DNA of 64,000 nucleotides from a bacterium (GTDB taxonomy: Bacteria; CSSED10-310; JAFGSJ01), in contig JAFGSJ010000044.1 in NCBI GenBank assembly GCA_016934675.1, positions 1 to 64,000 of the forward strand, in the 5' to 3' direction. Under the pieces are notes generated by a model. That model made no database searches, was not told the origin of the DNA, and saw only the letters and a program-made list of their open reading frames with translations. A program made the translations under genes and the position numbers. Each line of letters opens with the position of its first letter. Position 1 is the first letter of the stretch. Positions 1 through 9,251 of the stretch are shown in pieces.

Positions 1-302
1 ACACGAAATCCAGCCCGGATGAGTTCTCTATCCTTCAGCCGATCAGCCGTCACGCTCGCATCAAGCAAATGATGATGCAAGCCATCGACTTCGAAGATCA
101 GTATCAATTCGCGGCAGAGAAAATCAGCAATAAACTGCAGGACTGGGCGTTGCCTGAGGAATTGATACCCTTTAATCTGTCTGGCGTGCTGAGCGTATTT
201 CCAGAGACACGCTTCAGCTTTGGTCATCTTTTTCCGCAGCATATTCGCATAAGGGCGCAACCGCGCATTGTAACCATAATTATTGGTGCGATCAGCGTGC
301 AT
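1..302 (-). CDS. DUF559-domain (Vsr/restriction-endonuclease-like) protein, truncated by window edge
   Basis: Reading the minus strand from an ATG at 302 gives an open frame of 100 codons that leaves the window at base 1. The protein starts MHADRTNNYGYNARLRPYAN and goes on with LRKKMTKAEACLWKY, QFLRQRPVLQFIADFLC and LILIFEVDGLHHH. These are the hallmarks of DUF559: N-terminal RxxAxxLRxxxTxAExxLW, then FxRQxP, then an acidic IxExDGxxH stretch that in the PD-(D/E)xK fold supplies the metal ligands. The family is of the very-short-patch-repair type; its in vivo role is mostly unknown. The C-terminal third is missing. DUF559 genes are often carried in accessory or repeat-rich DNA, which fits the AT-richer neighbours. 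The family call is firm; no activity is claimed. Confidence 0.85.
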   Translation of the reverse strand, partial: MHADRTNNYGYNARLRPYANMLRKKMTKAEACLWKYAQHARQIKGYQFLRQRPVLQFIADFLCRELILIFEVDGLHHHLLDASVTADRLKDRELIRAGFR

Positions 303-700
303 GTTTGATCATACCTCCAGAATTCCACCCCCCGGCCCCCGCCAGCGGGTGACAGAGCCTGTTCATGGCCCACAAGCGAATGCTCATCGGGTTCAGAAAT
401 TGATAACTATTCACGCTCACGGAGAATGCTCGACATGGCCATTTCTCACGGAACTGACTCGGTTTCAGTCTATATCCGAACTGCCGTTCGTGGTTCTTAT
501 TCAAGCAAACCACCTCTGCGTCATCCGGTCAATTGCGGTGACAGAATTCGCTTTCCTCTGTGTTCTCTGGGAACTCTGTGGTAGCGATTGAGTTCTGTGT
601 GTTTCATGTCTGAAAATACATACAAATACTCAATTGGTACTCAACGGGACTGTCCCCCAATTTTCTTCTAAGTTAAACAGTAACGAACTGAACCGAGACA
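303..700. other. Non-coding gap with short repeat-like phrases
   Basis: About 400 bases between the DUF559 gene and the ankyrin gene. Open frames exist on both strands but their translations show no family signature or domain texture. Positions 553-590 contain a CTCTGTG/CTCTGTGG-type phrase resembling dispersed repeats I associate with nuclease-like accessory genes, which is only an impression. Positions 646-658 hold a near-palindromic GGGACTGTCCC block (see the repeat entry). Confidence 0.4.
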
Positions 701-1703
701 CTATTGAGCACCATATTTCTCCAGCAATTTGACTATTTCAGGAAACCCTCTTTTCTTGGCAAAATCGATTGCCCTTCTACCATCTATTGTCCTCGCATTA
801 ATGTCAAGACCTAATTCTATGAGTTTCTTCACAATCTCTATGTTTCCTGAATTGCTGGCTGTAATAAGCAGTGTATTTCTATCAATATCCCGAACATCGA
901 CTCGTGCCCCTTTGTCGAGGAGATACATGAAAACGTCCGTTGCACCAGCCTGACACGCATCAAACAGGGGTGTTCGCCCATCATCTTCAGTCTGATTGAC
1001 ATCCGCACCTGCCGCGACTAAAAGCTCGACGACTTTGAGGTAATTATCCTCTTCTCCTTTCCCAAATACTCCAATCCCGTTAATAGCTGATCGACCAGAA
1101 GTTGTATTCGCTTTTATATCTGCGCCTGCTTCTAATAATATTTTCACAACTTCTGGATGTTTTCGTTGAGCGGCTTGTATCAATGGTGTAAAATTAGACC
1201 AAGCCTTAGCATTAACATCTGCACCATGTTCGATGAGTAATTTAACTATTCCAATCTGTCCCTGTGTTGCCGCACCATATAACGGAGTTTCCCCCAATCC
1301 TGTCCGAAAATTAATATCAGCTCCATATTTGAGCAATAGCTGGGCATATCTGAGGCCATTCCGCTCTGAAACCCAATAGAGTGGCGATTTCCCATAAAAA
1401 TCCTCCTGATCGACTGTCGCCCCATTTTTGAGTAATTCTTCGATTATGGTCAACTTTTCAGCAGTAGGTAAATCCAATCTGAGGACTATGTGAATTGGAC
1501 CATCATCATGATGACACGTTGCATTTGCGATAAACAAAATAATAACTATGCTCTTCATCAGAAGATTCACTATTGTTTTGTTGCTCACTTATGCACTCCT
1601 TTAATCTGGAACACAGCAATCACAAGCGGCTGCCTGCCCTGAATACGACAATCACGTTATCACTATCATGGTTCAGCGTCTTCCGAGGGGACAGTCAACG
1701 GGA
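642..1703. repeat. 10-bp inverted motif flanking the ankyrin gene
   Basis: GACTGTCCCC at 648-657 occurs as its exact reverse complement GGGGACAGTC at 1687-1696. Both copies carry CAACGGGA next to them (642-649 and 1696-1703). The two sites bracket the ankyrin gene. Similar GGGACTGTCCC blocks are often seen near REP-associated transposase genes, but no transposase is visible here, so this may be a relic or chance. Confidence 0.3.
701..1588 (-). CDS. Exported ankyrin-repeat protein
   Basis: 295 residues. The start is a GTG at 1588 preceded by AAAGGAG seven bases upstream. An N-terminal hydrophobic stretch (about residues 8-25) looks like a signal peptide ending near a cysteine, so a lipoprotein is possible although the lipobox is not canonical. 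From about residue 40 to the end there are six or seven ankyrin repeats of ~33 residues, with the usual G-TPL, A-xxG and VxLLxxxGADVN elements (for example GETPLYGAATQGQ and IVKLLIEHGADVNAK). Ankyrin repeats bind proteins; the partner is unknown. Inference: it acts in the periplasm or envelope. The gene is more AT-rich than the main chromosome genes, stands alone, and is flanked by short inverted motifs, so it may have been acquired. Confidence 0.85.
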   Translation of the reverse strand: MSNKTIVNLLMKSIVIILFIANATCHHDDGPIHIVLRLDLPTAEKLTIIEELLKNGATVDQEDFYGKSPLYWVSERNGLRYAQLLLKYGADINFRTGLGETPLYGAATQGQIGIVKLLIEHGADVNAKAWSNFTPLIQAAQRKHPEVVKILLEAGADIKANTTSGRSAINGIGVFGKGEEDNYLKVVELLVAAGADVNQTEDDGRTPLFDACQAGATDVFMYLLDKGARVDVRDIDRNTLLITASNSGNIEIVKKLIELGLDINARTIDGRRAIDFAKKRGFPEIVKLLEKYGAQ

Positions 1704-1710
1704 TGAGTCA

Positions 1711-2280
1711 TTACCACTTTCGTCGCTCATTTGTGGTGAGTCCCCTAGTCATGAGAGGGAAACATGGATCATCATGTGCTATGAAGAAGCCATTCTTGAG
1801 GTAGAATTCCATAGGTCCCGAGGGATTGTCCGGGCTATCCTTCCGGGCTATAGTCACTACTGTCTTTCTATCCCGTGCTTTCAGTTCGGTGATAATTTCG
1901 TTCAGCAATCCGGTGCCCAATCCCGATCTCCTTAAACGCTTGTCCGGAATAAATAGGCAAGAGATACAGACTGTCTCGGGATTTACGAGACCAGTTGCAT
2001 AACTCCAAATATTTGGCAAAAACGCAGCCGGAGCATATTGGGCGTATCCGACTGCTTTGTTATCCAAATAGATGATCGTGCCACAGGACCCAAACGACTT
2101 TTTAGTCCTGATCAACCAGTCAATCTTCAGACTCAATGCTTTATCCTTGTCAATCGTGATGCTATTTTCAATTCTTGCCTGAGACTCCCAATAGAGACAA
2201 TACTTGCAACTGAAAGGATGATTATCCCATTCAGGAGTATCCTTAAGGTTTTCTTCAGTAAGATCAGCAAATGTTATCAT
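1711..2280 (-). CDS. GNAT-family N-acetyltransferase
   Basis: 189 residues from the ATG at 2280; a GTG at 2298 would add six residues. The central to C-terminal part has the GNAT core: a substrate-side strand with VGYAQYAP, an acetyl-CoA loop of the RLRRSGLGTGLLNEI type (R-x-x-G-x-G/A), and a final FYLKNGFF segment. The N-terminal part has a CKYCLYWE stretch that I know from a subgroup of uncharacterised prokaryotic GNAT proteins. The substrate cannot be inferred. It lies 122 bases upstream of the ankyrin gene on the same strand, without a visible functional link. Confidence 0.8.
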   Translation of the reverse strand: MITFADLTEENLKDTPEWDNHPFSCKYCLYWESQARIENSITIDKDKALSLKIDWLIRTKKSFGSCGTIIYLDNKAVGYAQYAPAAFLPNIWSYATGLVNPETVCISCLFIPDKRLRRSGLGTGLLNEIITELKARDRKTVVTIARKDSPDNPSGPMEFYLKNGFFIAHDDPCFPLMTRGLTTNERRKW

Positions 2281-2756
2281 GAGCGACAATCCTATCACCA
2301 GTCATGAGTCAACCAGAACTATTAATCATAGTATAATCTAATCGAAGTTGCCTTTAAAACCAAATAGTGTCATGATATCACATGAGATTCAACAGGAGTT
2401 ACAGCTTGAAATACATTAATCAATAATTCGTTATGATTTATTGAAGCGAAATCAGTTTTTTTTCAACGGTCCTGTTCCATTCATTGAAGATTTTTTCATC
2501 AGGATTGTTCATTATGATGAACAAACCATTTTTCATCGAGGCATATGTTTATCGAGCATGCTTCATGCTCACATGAAACAAGAGAATCATTGCGGGTAGA
2601 CATGGGAGTCCAACTCACTTCAAATGCTGACATTTGGGGGAATATGTGATATGCTTGGTTGAGCAATGAGCTGGTCCGGTTCGTTCATTCGGGCCCAGTC
2701 AACAAGTGTGAAACAAGATCGGATTGCATTACATTTTTAACCGGAAGGAGGAATAC
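2281..2756. other. Intergenic region upstream of hflK
   Basis: A 476-base AT-rich gap between the divergent GNAT gene and hflK. No frame here reads like a protein. It should hold the promoters of both flanking genes, but I find no pair of -35/-10 boxes good enough to call. The hflK ribosome binding site is AAGGAGG at 2745-2751. Confidence 0.5.
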
Positions 2757-3737
2757 ATGGCTGAAAAAGTTGTACCGATCAACAGGAAGAAGGTCATGCT
2801 CTACACGTATGGCATCATTGCCTTTGCTGCGTTGATCTGGATCATTCAGGGAGGGCCGCTCTATATCGTGGAACCGGCCGAAGAGGGACTTATTCTGACG
2901 TTTGGTCATTACTCGCATTCGACTGGTCCGGGTCTGCACATGAAACTACCGTGGCCGATCCAGAGTGTAATCATTTTGGAAGTGGCTACGGTCCGTCGAG
3001 CAGAGATCGGCTTTCGGACTATTGCGGCGGGTCCGCCGGCTAAATACCGTGATTTTCGGAATGATCCGGAGATGAGAAAAGAAGCTCAGATGTTGACCGG
3101 AGATGAAAATATCGTCAGTACGGATATGACTATTCTGTATAGGATTTCGGATGCGGTCAGTTATGCTTTTCGGGTCAAGGAGCCGGAAAAGGCGTTGCGT
3201 GACTTGGCTGAAGCTGTGGTGCGTCAGATCGTGGGTGATCATGCCATCGATACAGTCCTGACTACAGGTAAAGGCACGATCCAGAATGAGGTCAAGGAAA
3301 GTCTCCAGAACCTGGTGAATTTTTACCAGCTAGGCATTGTCATCCAACAGGTCCAGCTCGGCGAGGTGCAGCCACCGGTGGCCGTGGCCAATTCTTTTAA
3401 GGACGTAGCCACGGCCAAGGAAGACAAGGAAAGGATCATCAACGAGTCGAAAGGGTATCAGAACGAGCAGCTCCCCCAGGCCCGGGGTAACGCTGCCCAA
3501 ATCGTGAAAAAGGCTGAAGCCTATGCGGCAGAAAGGTTAGCGATTGCTGAAGGTGAATCACAGCGATTCAAAGCAGTTGCCCGTGAATACCAGAAAGCCC
3601 CCGATGTGACCATGGCCCGTCTCTATCTCGAGACCATGGAAAGAGTCCTGTCCAAAGCCCATATGGTCGTGGTCGATGAAAAAGTCGGCGTGGTCAATCT
3701 CAACCGTTTACCGGAACTTGAACAGGGAGGGAAATAA
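2757..3737 (+). CDS. hflK: HflK, SPFH/band-7 membrane protease modulator
   Basis: 326 residues. The ATG at 2757 is chosen because AAGGAGG sits five bases upstream; an in-frame ATG at 2724 would place this site inside the gene. The protein has one N-terminal membrane segment (about residues 16-34), then the SPFH/band-7 domain (YIVEPAEEGLILTFG, GPGLHMKLPWP), then a long charged helix rich in A, K and E (residues ~220-290), the usual HflK order. HflK and HflC form a large inner-membrane cage around FtsH and modulate its proteolysis. It lacks the Gly/Pro-rich N-terminal extension of enterobacterial HflK. hflC follows after one base. No ftsH is in the window. Confidence 0.92.
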   Translation: MAEKVVPINRKKVMLYTYGIIAFAALIWIIQGGPLYIVEPAEEGLILTFGHYSHSTGPGLHMKLPWPIQSVIILEVATVRRAEIGFRTIAAGPPAKYRDFRNDPEMRKEAQMLTGDENIVSTDMTILYRISDAVSYAFRVKEPEKALRDLAEAVVRQIVGDHAIDTVLTTGKGTIQNEVKESLQNLVNFYQLGIVIQQVQLGEVQPPVAVANSFKDVATAKEDKERIINESKGYQNEQLPQARGNAAQIVKKAEAYAAERLAIAEGESQRFKAVAREYQKAPDVTMARLYLETMERVLSKAHMVVVDEKVGVVNLNRLPELEQGGK

Positions 3738-3738
3738 G

Positions 3739-4755
3739 ATGAAGATGAAATCATTGCCCTTACTTATCCTCATCATTATAGTCGGACTCATTTTTCTTCG
3801 CTCCGTCTGTTTTGTGGTTAATGAGACCGAACAAGCCCTGATCCTGTCACTCGGTAAACCGGTTCGAATGATCATTGGTAACCATGGTGAAGAACTGATC
3901 AATCTGGTCAAGGAAGATTTGAATAGCCGTCTGGGGCAGGTCAAAAAGCCCATTTCTCTGACGATTGGCGCCGGATTGTATTTTAAGAAGCCCTTGATCG
4001 AAAAAGTGGTCATTTTTGAAGACCGGCTGCTCGAATATGATTCCGAACCTACCGATATTGTCACGAAAGACAAAAAGCACCTGATGGTTGATAATTTTGC
4101 CCGTTGGCGGATAATAAATCCATTGGATTTCTACGAATCGGTCCAGACAGAAGCCAGGGTACATTCCCGGCTCGATGATATAATTTATTCAACCGTTCGA
4201 GAATACTTGGCCCAGAACGATCTGATCGAGGTGGTCAGGACTTCGGACAAACCCTTGGAAGGGATCGATGAACATCAACGGGTCCATATTCAAACGGGTC
4301 GTGAACGGATCATGAATGAAATCACTAAAATCAGCCGAGAAAAGGCCCTGCCCTTGGGTATATATGTGCTCGATGTGCGGATCAAGCGGGCTGAGCTTCC
4401 CTCCGAGAACGAACAGGCTGTCTTTGGACGCATGAAGGCTGAACGCGAAAGGATTTCGAAACAATATCGCTCCGAAGGACAGGAAATGGCCCAGCGGATC
4501 AAAGCGGACACTGATCTTGAAGTGAAGATTATCCTGGCCAATGCGGAAAAGGAAGCTGAAATCATCAGGGGTGATGCTGACGCAAAGGTAACCAGTATTT
4601 ATGCCGATGCTTACTCGAATTACGAGGATTTTTACCGTTTTCAGAAATCGCTTGAAGCGATCGAGGCCGTGGTCAACGATAAGACCACAACAGTAATGAG
4701 CACTGAAAGCGGTCTGTTTAAAATCCTGTCAGGGCAGGCACCGAAGATCAAGTAA
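3739..4755 (+). CDS. hflC: HflC, SPFH/band-7 membrane protease modulator
   Basis: 338 residues from the ATG at 3739, with GGGAGGG (3725-3731) as ribosome binding site. A short N-terminal membrane segment (residues 5-23) is followed by VVNETEQALILSLGKPVR, the start of the band-7 domain, and later GLYFKKPLIEKVVIFEDRLL and the typical HflC helix (EREKALPLGI-type region, then alanine/glutamate-rich repeats). It pairs with HflK in the FtsH-associated complex. Odd feature: about 30 residues (NHGEELINLVKEDLNSRLGQ and on) are inserted between GKPVR and GLYFKKP, where usual HflC proteins have only a short link. The insert reads in frame with normal codon use, so it looks genuine. Both genes form one operon ended by the hairpin at 4789-4830. 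Confidence 0.92.
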   Translation: MKMKSLPLLILIIIVGLIFLRSVCFVVNETEQALILSLGKPVRMIIGNHGEELINLVKEDLNSRLGQVKKPISLTIGAGLYFKKPLIEKVVIFEDRLLEYDSEPTDIVTKDKKHLMVDNFARWRIINPLDFYESVQTEARVHSRLDDIIYSTVREYLAQNDLIEVVRTSDKPLEGIDEHQRVHIQTGRERIMNEITKISREKALPLGIYVLDVRIKRAELPSENEQAVFGRMKAERERISKQYRSEGQEMAQRIKADTDLEVKIILANAEKEAEIIRGDADAKVTSIYADAYSNYEDFYRFQKSLEAIEAVVNDKTTTVMSTESGLFKILSGQAPKIK

Positions 4756-4788
4756 TGGCCGTGTTGTCATGAGCCCATCGCAATGAAC

Positions 4789-4830
4789 AGAGGGGATTTG
4801 GCTGATCTTAGAGCCGGGTCCCCTCTTTCT
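4789..4830. terminator. Bidirectional Rho-independent terminator after hflC
   Basis: AGAGGGGA (4789-4796) pairs with TCCCCTCT (4819-4826), followed by TTCT. The stem is eight base pairs with a 22-base loop that can pair further (GGCT/AGCC). It lies between the convergent ends of hflC and the membrane glycosyltransferase-like gene and could serve both strands. Confidence 0.65.
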
Positions 4831-6775
4831 ATTCCGGCCCGAGCGACTCGACGGCAATCGAGACATAACAGCCGAGGAAACGCACATCTTCACTGGTGAT
4901 GTCCTCGAAGAAGCGGGGCATGAAACCGTCCGAACAACGGACCGAACATTTCACCAATGAGTGCCCGAAATAGGGAAATGGATCAGACAAGTCACATGAA
5001 AATGTCTTGAGCTGACCGGCATAATACTCGGATGAATCCTTGCATTCCCGGCCGATGTTCAGGGTGATCGTGTTGGGGACCGCTCCGTTATGCACCGAAA
5101 AGTTGACCCTGAACCGGGGCGCTGGATAACGAAGAACGAACTGGGCTTTGGCCGCACCGCGCACCCAGAAGCCTTCCCGGTCCATGGCCCATTCATAGCC
5201 ATAGGTGTTGTGATCGGCAAAGGTAATATTATACGAGGGTTGACCCGATCCCGGGATATGTCTGACATAGGGATCGACCGAAAAGGGAACATAGTTCAAC
5301 TTGGGATCGACATTGGTCGGGTAATTGGCAATCAGGCTCTGTTCCAGGGGCAGGAGCGTGTAGGGGAAACGGGTCGCGAAATTTCCGATATGATAATTGG
5401 ACTGGAAGGGATTGAGGAGCAGGGGTGACAGAAACAGCCCCGCGGTGAGCCAGGTGAACCAGAGCAGATGAGGACTGAGCAGCCGGGTAAAAAGGAACAG
5501 GAAAACGGGATAGGAATTGATGAAATAGCGATTTCCCAGGGCTGCCCCACCGACATAATTCTGGGGCATGACTACGAGAAAAAGGAGTGAAGTCAAACCC
5601 AGGGCGATCAACAGCAGGATCTGTCTCCTGGTGCGCTCAATCAGGACGACCGCCAGGGCAACCATGGTCATGGGGAAAAAGGGCAACAGCCCACCCATAC
5701 GGCCAAAAAAGAAGTAAAACAGGTCGGTCAGGAACATCCTGGCAGGGAGTAAAGCCGCCCGCTGCTTGATAAAAGAAAGGATTTTTTCCAGAAAGCCTGA
5801 GTCGTCTTTCACTTCGATGGTCTTGTCGGGTGAAATTTCAACCCCCCCGGAGGCAAATGTGCGGTCCTGCCCGCTGTACGGACAATCATCATAATGAAAG
5901 ACTTTGCGATTCCCGCCTTGGGGATTGAAGTCTGCGGTAAAATAATATTGTAGTCCAAACATTGAAATGATAGTAGTAGCAAAGACGAGCCCGGCCAGGA
6001 GCACGCTGATGACTCGTTTGGGCAAAGAAGCACGCTGTTCGTGAGTGGCAGCCCCCTCGAACACATCAGACCGATCAAACAGATGGACCAGGATCGGGCC
6101 AAGAAAGAGCAAGGCATTGGTTAATTTCGAGAAAGCAGCCAATCCAAGAAGAACAGCTGACAGCGCATAACGGAGTTTTCCCTGGGAAAGCTCAGAAATC
6201 CGGGGATAACGTTTGAACGAATCAGCCAGAACATGCCTGGGGACCAACCACAGGAAATATCCGGCAGTAATCAGAAACATGTTCATGATTTCAGGCACAA
6301 TGGTAAAGGCATAGACATAACCGACCTGAAGAATAAAGAATGAAAACGAGAAGAGCAAGGATAAAGTCGGTCCATTATAGCAACGTAGATAGACATAGCC
6401 GAGCACAATCATGCCCAGGAGTAACAGGCAATTCAGAAGCAGGAAACCGTTCGGATCGAGTAATCGGACCAGTGGGGCGGCAAACAAGGGGTAAATGATG
6501 GGCTTGGCATAATAGAGGGTCCGATCGACTTCTTTGAGAAAGACACCGCTGGGGCAGGTTCCCCAATCCCGAAAAACCCGGTAAACGTCCTGACGGGCAT
6601 AGATGCAATCAAAATCATAGGCGAAACTCTGGCCCATGCATAGATAAACGGCAAGATCTCCCACGAAGCCGGTAATGGATTGTTGAAAATTAACTGTGAG
6701 GGCGAGACCGATCAGGACCAGGCTAAACGCGGCCAAAAAAAACCAATGATAAGGATAATGTGTTGTAGTAATCAT
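4829..6775 (-). CDS. Polytopic membrane protein, GT-C glycosyltransferase-like
   Basis: 648 residues with an N-terminal membrane segment (about 12-30) and roughly ten more between residues 90 and 460, then a soluble C-terminal domain of about 190 residues rich in aromatic beta-strand-like sequence. The first extracytoplasmic loop carries acidic residues (GDLAVYLCMG, then a YYAKPIIYPLFAAPL stretch) arranged as in ArnT/PMT-type GT-C enzymes, which use a polyprenyl-phosphate sugar donor. No precise match is recognised, so a glycosyltransferase role is an inference from topology. It follows murA by 105 bases on the same strand and may be the last gene of that cluster. No clear ribosome binding site is seen at 6775. 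Confidence 0.6.
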   Translation of the reverse strand: MITTTHYPYHWFFLAAFSLVLIGLALTVNFQQSITGFVGDLAVYLCMGQSFAYDFDCIYARQDVYRVFRDWGTCPSGVFLKEVDRTLYYAKPIIYPLFAAPLVRLLDPNGFLLLNCLLLLGMIVLGYVYLRCYNGPTLSLLFSFSFFILQVGYVYAFTIVPEIMNMFLITAGYFLWLVPRHVLADSFKRYPRISELSQGKLRYALSAVLLGLAAFSKLTNALLFLGPILVHLFDRSDVFEGAATHEQRASLPKRVISVLLAGLVFATTIISMFGLQYYFTADFNPQGGNRKVFHYDDCPYSGQDRTFASGGVEISPDKTIEVKDDSGFLEKILSFIKQRAALLPARMFLTDLFYFFFGRMGGLLPFFPMTMVALAVVLIERTRRQILLLIALGLTSLLFLVVMPQNYVGGAALGNRYFINSYPVFLFLFTRLLSPHLLWFTWLTAGLFLSPLLLNPFQSNYHIGNFATRFPYTLLPLEQSLIANYPTNVDPKLNYVPFSVDPYVRHIPGSGQPSYNITFADHNTYGYEWAMDREGFWVRGAAKAQFVLRYPAPRFRVNFSVHNGAVPNTITLNIGRECKDSSEYYAGQLKTFSCDLSDPFPYFGHSLVKCSVRCSDGFMPRFFEDITSEDVRFLGCYVSIAVESLGPE

Positions 6776-6880
6776 TTGTCTTGTCTGTTGGCTCTCAGAG
6801 TGACATTTATCAAGAGCGGGTTAAGTCTGGCCACGACCTGGGCGGAATTGTTCCGAATTGAGCAGGGCCATGTTCCGTTT

Positions 6881-8134
6881 TTACTCCTTGATCCGGACTA
6901 TATCAGCACCAACCTGATGCAATTTTTCCTCGATGTTCTCGTAACCGCGATCAATATGGTAGACCCGCGAAATCGTGGTCTGGTTTTCAGCGACCAAACC
7001 TGCCAGGACCAGGCTGGCACTGGCCCGCAAATCTGTGGCCATAACAGGCGCACCATTCAATTTTGCGACCCCGGTAATCATGGCATGGGGACCTTCGATC
7101 CGAATATTGGCACCCAGACGGATGAGTTCACTGACATGCATGAATCTGTTCTCGAAAATAGATTCGGTGATAACACTCAATCCTTCACTGACGCACATCA
7201 AAGCCATGAATTGGGCCTGCATATCAGTAGGAAAACCGGGATAGGGTAACGTTTTGATGTCAACGGAATGTGTTTTGTTCGGGCAGGAGATGGTCACAAC
7301 ATCACTATTCTGTTTGATACTTGCACCTGTAGCCCGTAATTTGGCGATCATGGCTGACAAGTGCTCGGGCACGATATTTCTGATGGTCAACGTCCCACCG
7401 GTTATCGCTCCTGCTACCAGAAAGGTGCCCGCTTCGATTCGGTCGGAAATGATGGTATGCTCGAAGCTTTTTAAGGTCTTCACCCCTTTGATAATGATCT
7501 GTTCAGTCCCATGACCGCTGATTCGGGCCCCCATTTTTATTAAAGCCATGGCCAGGTCAGATATCTCCGGTTCCATGGCCGCGTTTTCGATAATGGTCTC
7601 CCCTTCCGCCAAGACTGCCGCCATCATGATATTCTCGGTCCCGGTCACGGTCGGAATATCTAAATGTATCCGGGCGCCGTTTAGTTTTTTGGCTTTGACC
7701 TCGACATAGCCACCTGAAAGGACCACTTCGGCCCCCATTTTCTTCAGAGCATCGAGATGCAAGTTAATCGGACGGGCACCTATGGCGCAACCGCCGGGCA
7801 ATGACAAACGGGCAAACCCAAACCTGGCTACCAGCGGACCCAAAACCAGGACCGAAGCCCTCATGGTCCGGACCAGATCATACGGGGCCTCCATGGTATT
7901 TATCATCCGCGAGTCAACATAGGCAGTCCGTTTATATTGTTCCCAAGAACAACCCAGTGATTTTAATAGGTTCCTGATCGTATCGATATCACGTAATTTG
8001 GGCAGATTATGGACCGTATTTGTTGCTCCATTGAGCAAACAGGCACACAAAATGGGCAAGGCACTGTTTTTAGCGCCTCCAACTGAAATTTCACCGGAAA
8101 GTTGATGACCGCCGCTGATGATAAACTTATCCAT
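6881..8134 (-). CDS. murA: UDP-N-acetylglucosamine 1-carboxyvinyltransferase
   Basis: 417 residues, the usual full length. MurA transfers enolpyruvate from PEP to UDP-GlcNAc, the first committed step of peptidoglycan synthesis, in the cytoplasm. The catalytic cysteine is kept at residue 116 in PGGCAIGARPINLHL (Cys115 of the E. coli enzyme), so fosfomycin sensitivity is expected in principle. KNSALP near residue 22 (Lys22, substrate binding) and the internally repeated EPSP-synthase fold are visible. It lies downstream of prfA and prmC, a neighbourhood typical of Deltaproteobacteria-type genomes. No second murA copy is in the window. Confidence 0.97.
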   Translation of the reverse strand: MDKFIISGGHQLSGEISVGGAKNSALPILCACLLNGATNTVHNLPKLRDIDTIRNLLKSLGCSWEQYKRTAYVDSRMINTMEAPYDLVRTMRASVLVLGPLVARFGFARLSLPGGCAIGARPINLHLDALKKMGAEVVLSGGYVEVKAKKLNGARIHLDIPTVTGTENIMMAAVLAEGETIIENAAMEPEISDLAMALIKMGARISGHGTEQIIIKGVKTLKSFEHTIISDRIEAGTFLVAGAITGGTLTIRNIVPEHLSAMIAKLRATGASIKQNSDVVTISCPNKTHSVDIKTLPYPGFPTDMQAQFMALMCVSEGLSVITESIFENRFMHVSELIRLGANIRIEGPHAMITGVAKLNGAPVMATDLRASASLVLAGLVAENQTTISRVYHIDRGYENIEEKLHQVGADIVRIKE

Positions 8135-8228
8135 AACCGTACCTGATAATGTGTATAGTCAGCACCTGTTGCTGCGCCCGCACAATACAGTAATGCAAAA
8201 CACCGAAGTTCCCGATCGATCGATTGGC

Positions 8229-9107
8229 CTAACTGTCAAGCCGACTGGCTCGAACCACCCGCTGGTGCCCCGCCAGGTCTTTCAAGCAGGTAATATATCC
8301 AAAATGATCAGTGTGTTCGATCAAAGTCATGACCCGCTGACAGACAAGATCGTCAACTTCAAGCACAATTATACCAATTTTTGACAGTTTTTTAAAGGAA
8401 GAGGCCACGATTCTGCGATAATAAGTGAGACCATCAGGCCCGCCATCAAGCGCAGAACGAGGTTCAAAGAGCTTGATCTCAGGCTCAAGCCCTTCGATTG
8501 CTGCAGAAGAAATATAGGGTGGATTGGAGACAATAATGTCAAAAGTCGGAGGGAGGGACTCATCCGAAGGGAATAAATCAGCCTGGACCACATTCAAACG
8601 GTCTGATAAACCCAGTTCAGAAGCATTGTGTCGAGCGATTTGGAGGGCGGCCTGATCACAATCCGTGGCATAGAATTCACCCTGGTCAAGATTGGCTGCG
8701 ATAGCACAAATAATTGCGCCTGAGCCTGTGCCAATATCAAGGATACGGGGAGTAATGCCACTTTCGAGCATGGGGCGGGCTGACTCCAAACAGACCTCGA
8801 CCAGTTTTTCCGTTTCCGGGCGAGGGACCAGGACAGAACGGTCCACTCTCAGGTCCAGTGAAAAGAATTCTTTACGACCGGTGATGTAGGCGATCGGCTC
8901 ACGGTCTGCCCTGCGACGGACCAGTTCCTTGAAATAAAGCCGTTCAGTCTGATCGATCGGTTTGTCAAAATCAAGATAAAGGTGAAGGCGGTCCGTCTTG
9001 AGAACATCAGCTAACAGCACTTCGGCATCAAGCCGGGCGGTCGCGATCCCCTTCTCCTGAAAATAATGTGTCGTCCATTGAATGAGTCGTGATATTGTCC
9101 AATCCAT
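8229..9107 (-). CDS. prmC: Release factor glutamine methyltransferase PrmC
   Basis: 292 residues from the ATG at 9107; a TTG at 9113, nearer to GGGGGAG, would add two. PrmC methylates the glutamine of the GGQ motif in RF1 and RF2, using SAM. The N-terminal helical domain (residues ~1-90) contacts the release factor. The methyltransferase domain shows the SAM-binding ILDIGTGSGAIICAIA motif and the catalytic NPPYIS motif that places the amide nitrogen. It lies 144 bases downstream of prfA, its substrate gene, an arrangement conserved in many bacteria. Confidence 0.96.
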   Translation of the reverse strand: MDWTISRLIQWTTHYFQEKGIATARLDAEVLLADVLKTDRLHLYLDFDKPIDQTERLYFKELVRRRADREPIAYITGRKEFFSLDLRVDRSVLVPRPETEKLVEVCLESARPMLESGITPRILDIGTGSGAIICAIAANLDQGEFYATDCDQAALQIARHNASELGLSDRLNVVQADLFPSDESLPPTFDIIVSNPPYISSAAIEGLEPEIKLFEPRSALDGGPDGLTYYRRIVASSFKKLSKIGIIVLEVDDLVCQRVMTLIEHTDHFGYITCLKDLAGHQRVVRASRLDS

Positions 9108-9251
9108 GATCAATCAGTTCTCCCCCAAAGACTCGCCGGCCCCACTAGACCAATGAATAAGAGAGGCATCGCGTGGGAAAAAAATGCAGCCCTGCATACT
9201 CATATTCGATGTCACGAAGAAATGACCGACAGGTTCAGAAACACCCGGCCT

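Noticed and set aside
283-591. Plus- and minus-strand frames between the DUF559 and ankyrin genes
   Set aside because: No domain texture, no ribosome binding site, and the plus frame overlaps the start of the better-supported DUF559 gene.
2281-2756. Sigma-54-type promoter before hflK
   Set aside because: GG and GC doublets in the region lack the required spacing and flanking consensus.
6680-7249. 189-residue plus-strand frame across the end of murA
   Set aside because: It overlaps the unambiguous murA gene and its translation shows no fold signature.
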